This document shows, in pieces, positions 51,272 through 52,081 of a stretch of 52,081 bases of DNA. Numbering within the stretch: position 1 is the first letter of the stretch; each line of letters begins with the position of its first letter. The position numbers were made by a program, and so were the translations under genes. Source of the stretch: CAIYHK01 sp964638795 (GTDB lineage Bacteria; Actinomycetota; Acidimicrobiia; Acidimicrobiales; Ilumatobacteraceae); NCBI GenBank assembly GCA_964638795.1, contig CAZXAX010000005.1, positions 1 to 52,081 of the forward strand, written 5' to 3'. The notes under the pieces were generated by a model. It was given only the letters and a program-made list of their open reading frames with translations, made no database searches and was not told the origin of the DNA.

Positions 51272-51877
51272 ATGGATTGGAAGGATGCCTTTGGCTGGTG
51301 GTGCACGGCTTCAAGCATCATTTTCATTTGGCCCCAGGTGTATCGCACTCTCCGCCATGACACCACCCAAGGAATTGCGCCACTTGGGAATGCATATGCG
51401 ATTCTGAGTAGCAATCTCTGGTTTTTCTATTCCTTCTGGCAGAACATCCCTGCTGGGTATTGGGCGAACGTGGCTTTCACTTCGGCACAGTGTTTGATTT
51501 GTTACGTGCTGATCCGTCACGAGAAAATGTCGTGGCTTTTCTTCTCGGGGTTTTTTGCAGCTTCAGTGCTGATTGCAGTTGCCGCAAATGCCGTTTCGAT
51601 CGAGCTTCTGGGACTTGCTGCCACTGTGTTGAGTATCGGTGGTATGGCGCCGCAGTTCCTTCATGTACTTCGAACACATGACCTTCATGGACTTTCGGTG
51701 CCAAGCCTCACGATTTTGGTGTCCTCGTGCGTCTCGTGGTTTCTATACGGATTGTTTATCGCCGAGTTCTATTACTGGTTGCCCCAGATCATTCTGATCC
51801 CTGCAAACACAGTGATTCTCTGGAAGGCCTACTCGTGGCATCGCTCCAAGAGCGAGCATCGGGCAGCCTTTATTTGA
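51272..51877 (+). CDS. Tandem PQ-loop (SWEET-like) membrane protein
   Basis: A 201-residue integral membrane protein with about six or seven hydrophobic helices. It contains two PQ-loop repeats: WPQVYRTLRHDTTQGIAPL (about 20-38) and APQFLHVLRTHDLHGLSVPS (about 125-144). Each sits at the start of a three-helix bundle. Bacterial SemiSWEETs have one bundle of about 90 residues and dimerise; here two are fused, as in eukaryotic SWEET and PQ-loop lysosomal transporters. Sugar or amino-acid transport is plausible but not shown. No neighbouring gene indicates the substrate. Confidence 0.8.
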   Translation: MDWKDAFGWWCTASSIIFIWPQVYRTLRHDTTQGIAPLGNAYAILSSNLWFFYSFWQNIPAGYWANVAFTSAQCLICYVLIRHEKMSWLFFSGFFAASVLIAVAANAVSIELLGLAATVLSIGGMAPQFLHVLRTHDLHGLSVPSLTILVSSCVSWFLYGLFIAEFYYWLPQIILIPANTVILWKAYSWHRSKSEHRAAFI

Positions 51878-51941
51878 ACTGTTTGCTGGAAGTTAACCGA
51901 GCATCCACGCACGATGTGCATTGCCGTGATAGGCAGACCAT

Positions 51942-52081
51942 ATGAAACCAACAGATATTCTTCGAATTACTATCCTGCTTGCAGCAATGGCAAGCCTCGT
52001 GCTCAGTGTCTGGTTGTTCTTTGCGAACGACAGCACAATGGATGACAAACTCAATGGCATCTTCGTTGGCACATGGGTGCC
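51942..52081 (+). CDS. Membrane protein, C-terminus cut by window
   Basis: An open frame from ATG 51942 to the window edge (46 full codons). It begins MKPTDILRITILLAAMAS and continues into a hydrophobic helix (about 8-27), then a polar stretch NDSTMDDKLNGI and the start of a second apolar stretch FVGTWVP. This is a frequent pattern of small actinobacterial two-helix membrane proteins, but I do not recognise a specific family. The 64-bp gap before it shows no clear promoter beyond GATAGG-like sequence. Confidence 0.55.
   Translation, partial: MKPTDILRITILLAAMASLVLSVWLFFANDSTMDDKLNGIFVGTWV

Overview
The window looks like a chromosomal segment of an actinobacterium, most plausibly a planktonic member of the class Acidimicrobiia. 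This is inferred from gene content and order only; no search was run. Supporting signs are the actinobacterial block comM-dprA-xerC-whiG-(LytM-like)-rpsB-tsf-pyrH-frr-cdsA-dxr-rseP-ispG, a WhiG-type sigma factor, a BldD-type regulator with an intact c-di-GMP signature, a PAC2-family protein, an F420-type LLM oxidoreductase, and GC content that appears moderate by eye. Coding density is very high. No gene-free stretch exceeds 300 bases, and no insertion sequence, prophage or CRISPR array was seen.

Layout. Positions 1-5214 hold a C-terminally cut membrane endonuclease/exonuclease/phosphatase protein, a tRNA-Leu(UAG) with a short variable loop, an IclR regulator followed by two different fold-type-II PLP enzymes of unknown substrate, and a beta-carbonic anhydrase. 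Positions 5250-11159 hold clpP, a small lipoprotein, the DNA uptake/processing genes comM and dprA, a Xer recombinase, whiG and a degenerate LytM protein. Positions 11203-19402 are the translation, lipid and isoprenoid block rpsB to ispG, ending in an 87-base antisense overlap with the convergent proS-manA operon. Positions 22210-26967 are rimP-nusA-infB behind a leader with a terminator-like hairpin. Positions 26973-33279 hold an F420-type oxidoreductase, a divergent PAC2/thioredoxin-TPR pair, comEA and comEC flanking an opposing small membrane protein, holA and rpsT. Positions 33448-42191 run lepA, MFS exporter, photolyase, hrcA, dnaJ, rsmE, bldD-like and hemW almost without gaps. From 42260 the region is more accessory: tRNA-Val(GAC), a double-TetR regulator, a DUF4236-TPR protein, an EamA transporter, an acyl-CoA dehydrogenase with an alkylsulfatase-like hydrolase, NADP-isocitrate dehydrogenase, a Baeyer-Villiger-type monooxygenase, a GNAT protein, a tandem PQ-loop transporter and a cut membrane protein.

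How the genes work together. Most of the window is housekeeping: ribosome assembly and translation (rpsB, tsf, frr, rpsT, lepA, rimP, infB, proS, rsmE), envelope lipids and isoprenoids (cdsA, dxr, ispG), proteostasis (clpP, rseP, hrcA, dnaJ, a CnoX-like protein) and natural transformation (comEA, comEC, dprA, comM). A recurring regulatory theme is the absence of leaders. At least eleven genes have a TAnnnT box ending 5-8 bases before the start codon, as expected for leaderless transcripts. The items most worth following up are the IclR/double-PLP module, the short-armed tRNA-Leu placed two bases before a GTG start, the 35-base carbonic anhydrase/clpP divergent promoter region, the LytM protein lacking zinc ligands, and the co-occurrence of WhiG and BldD.
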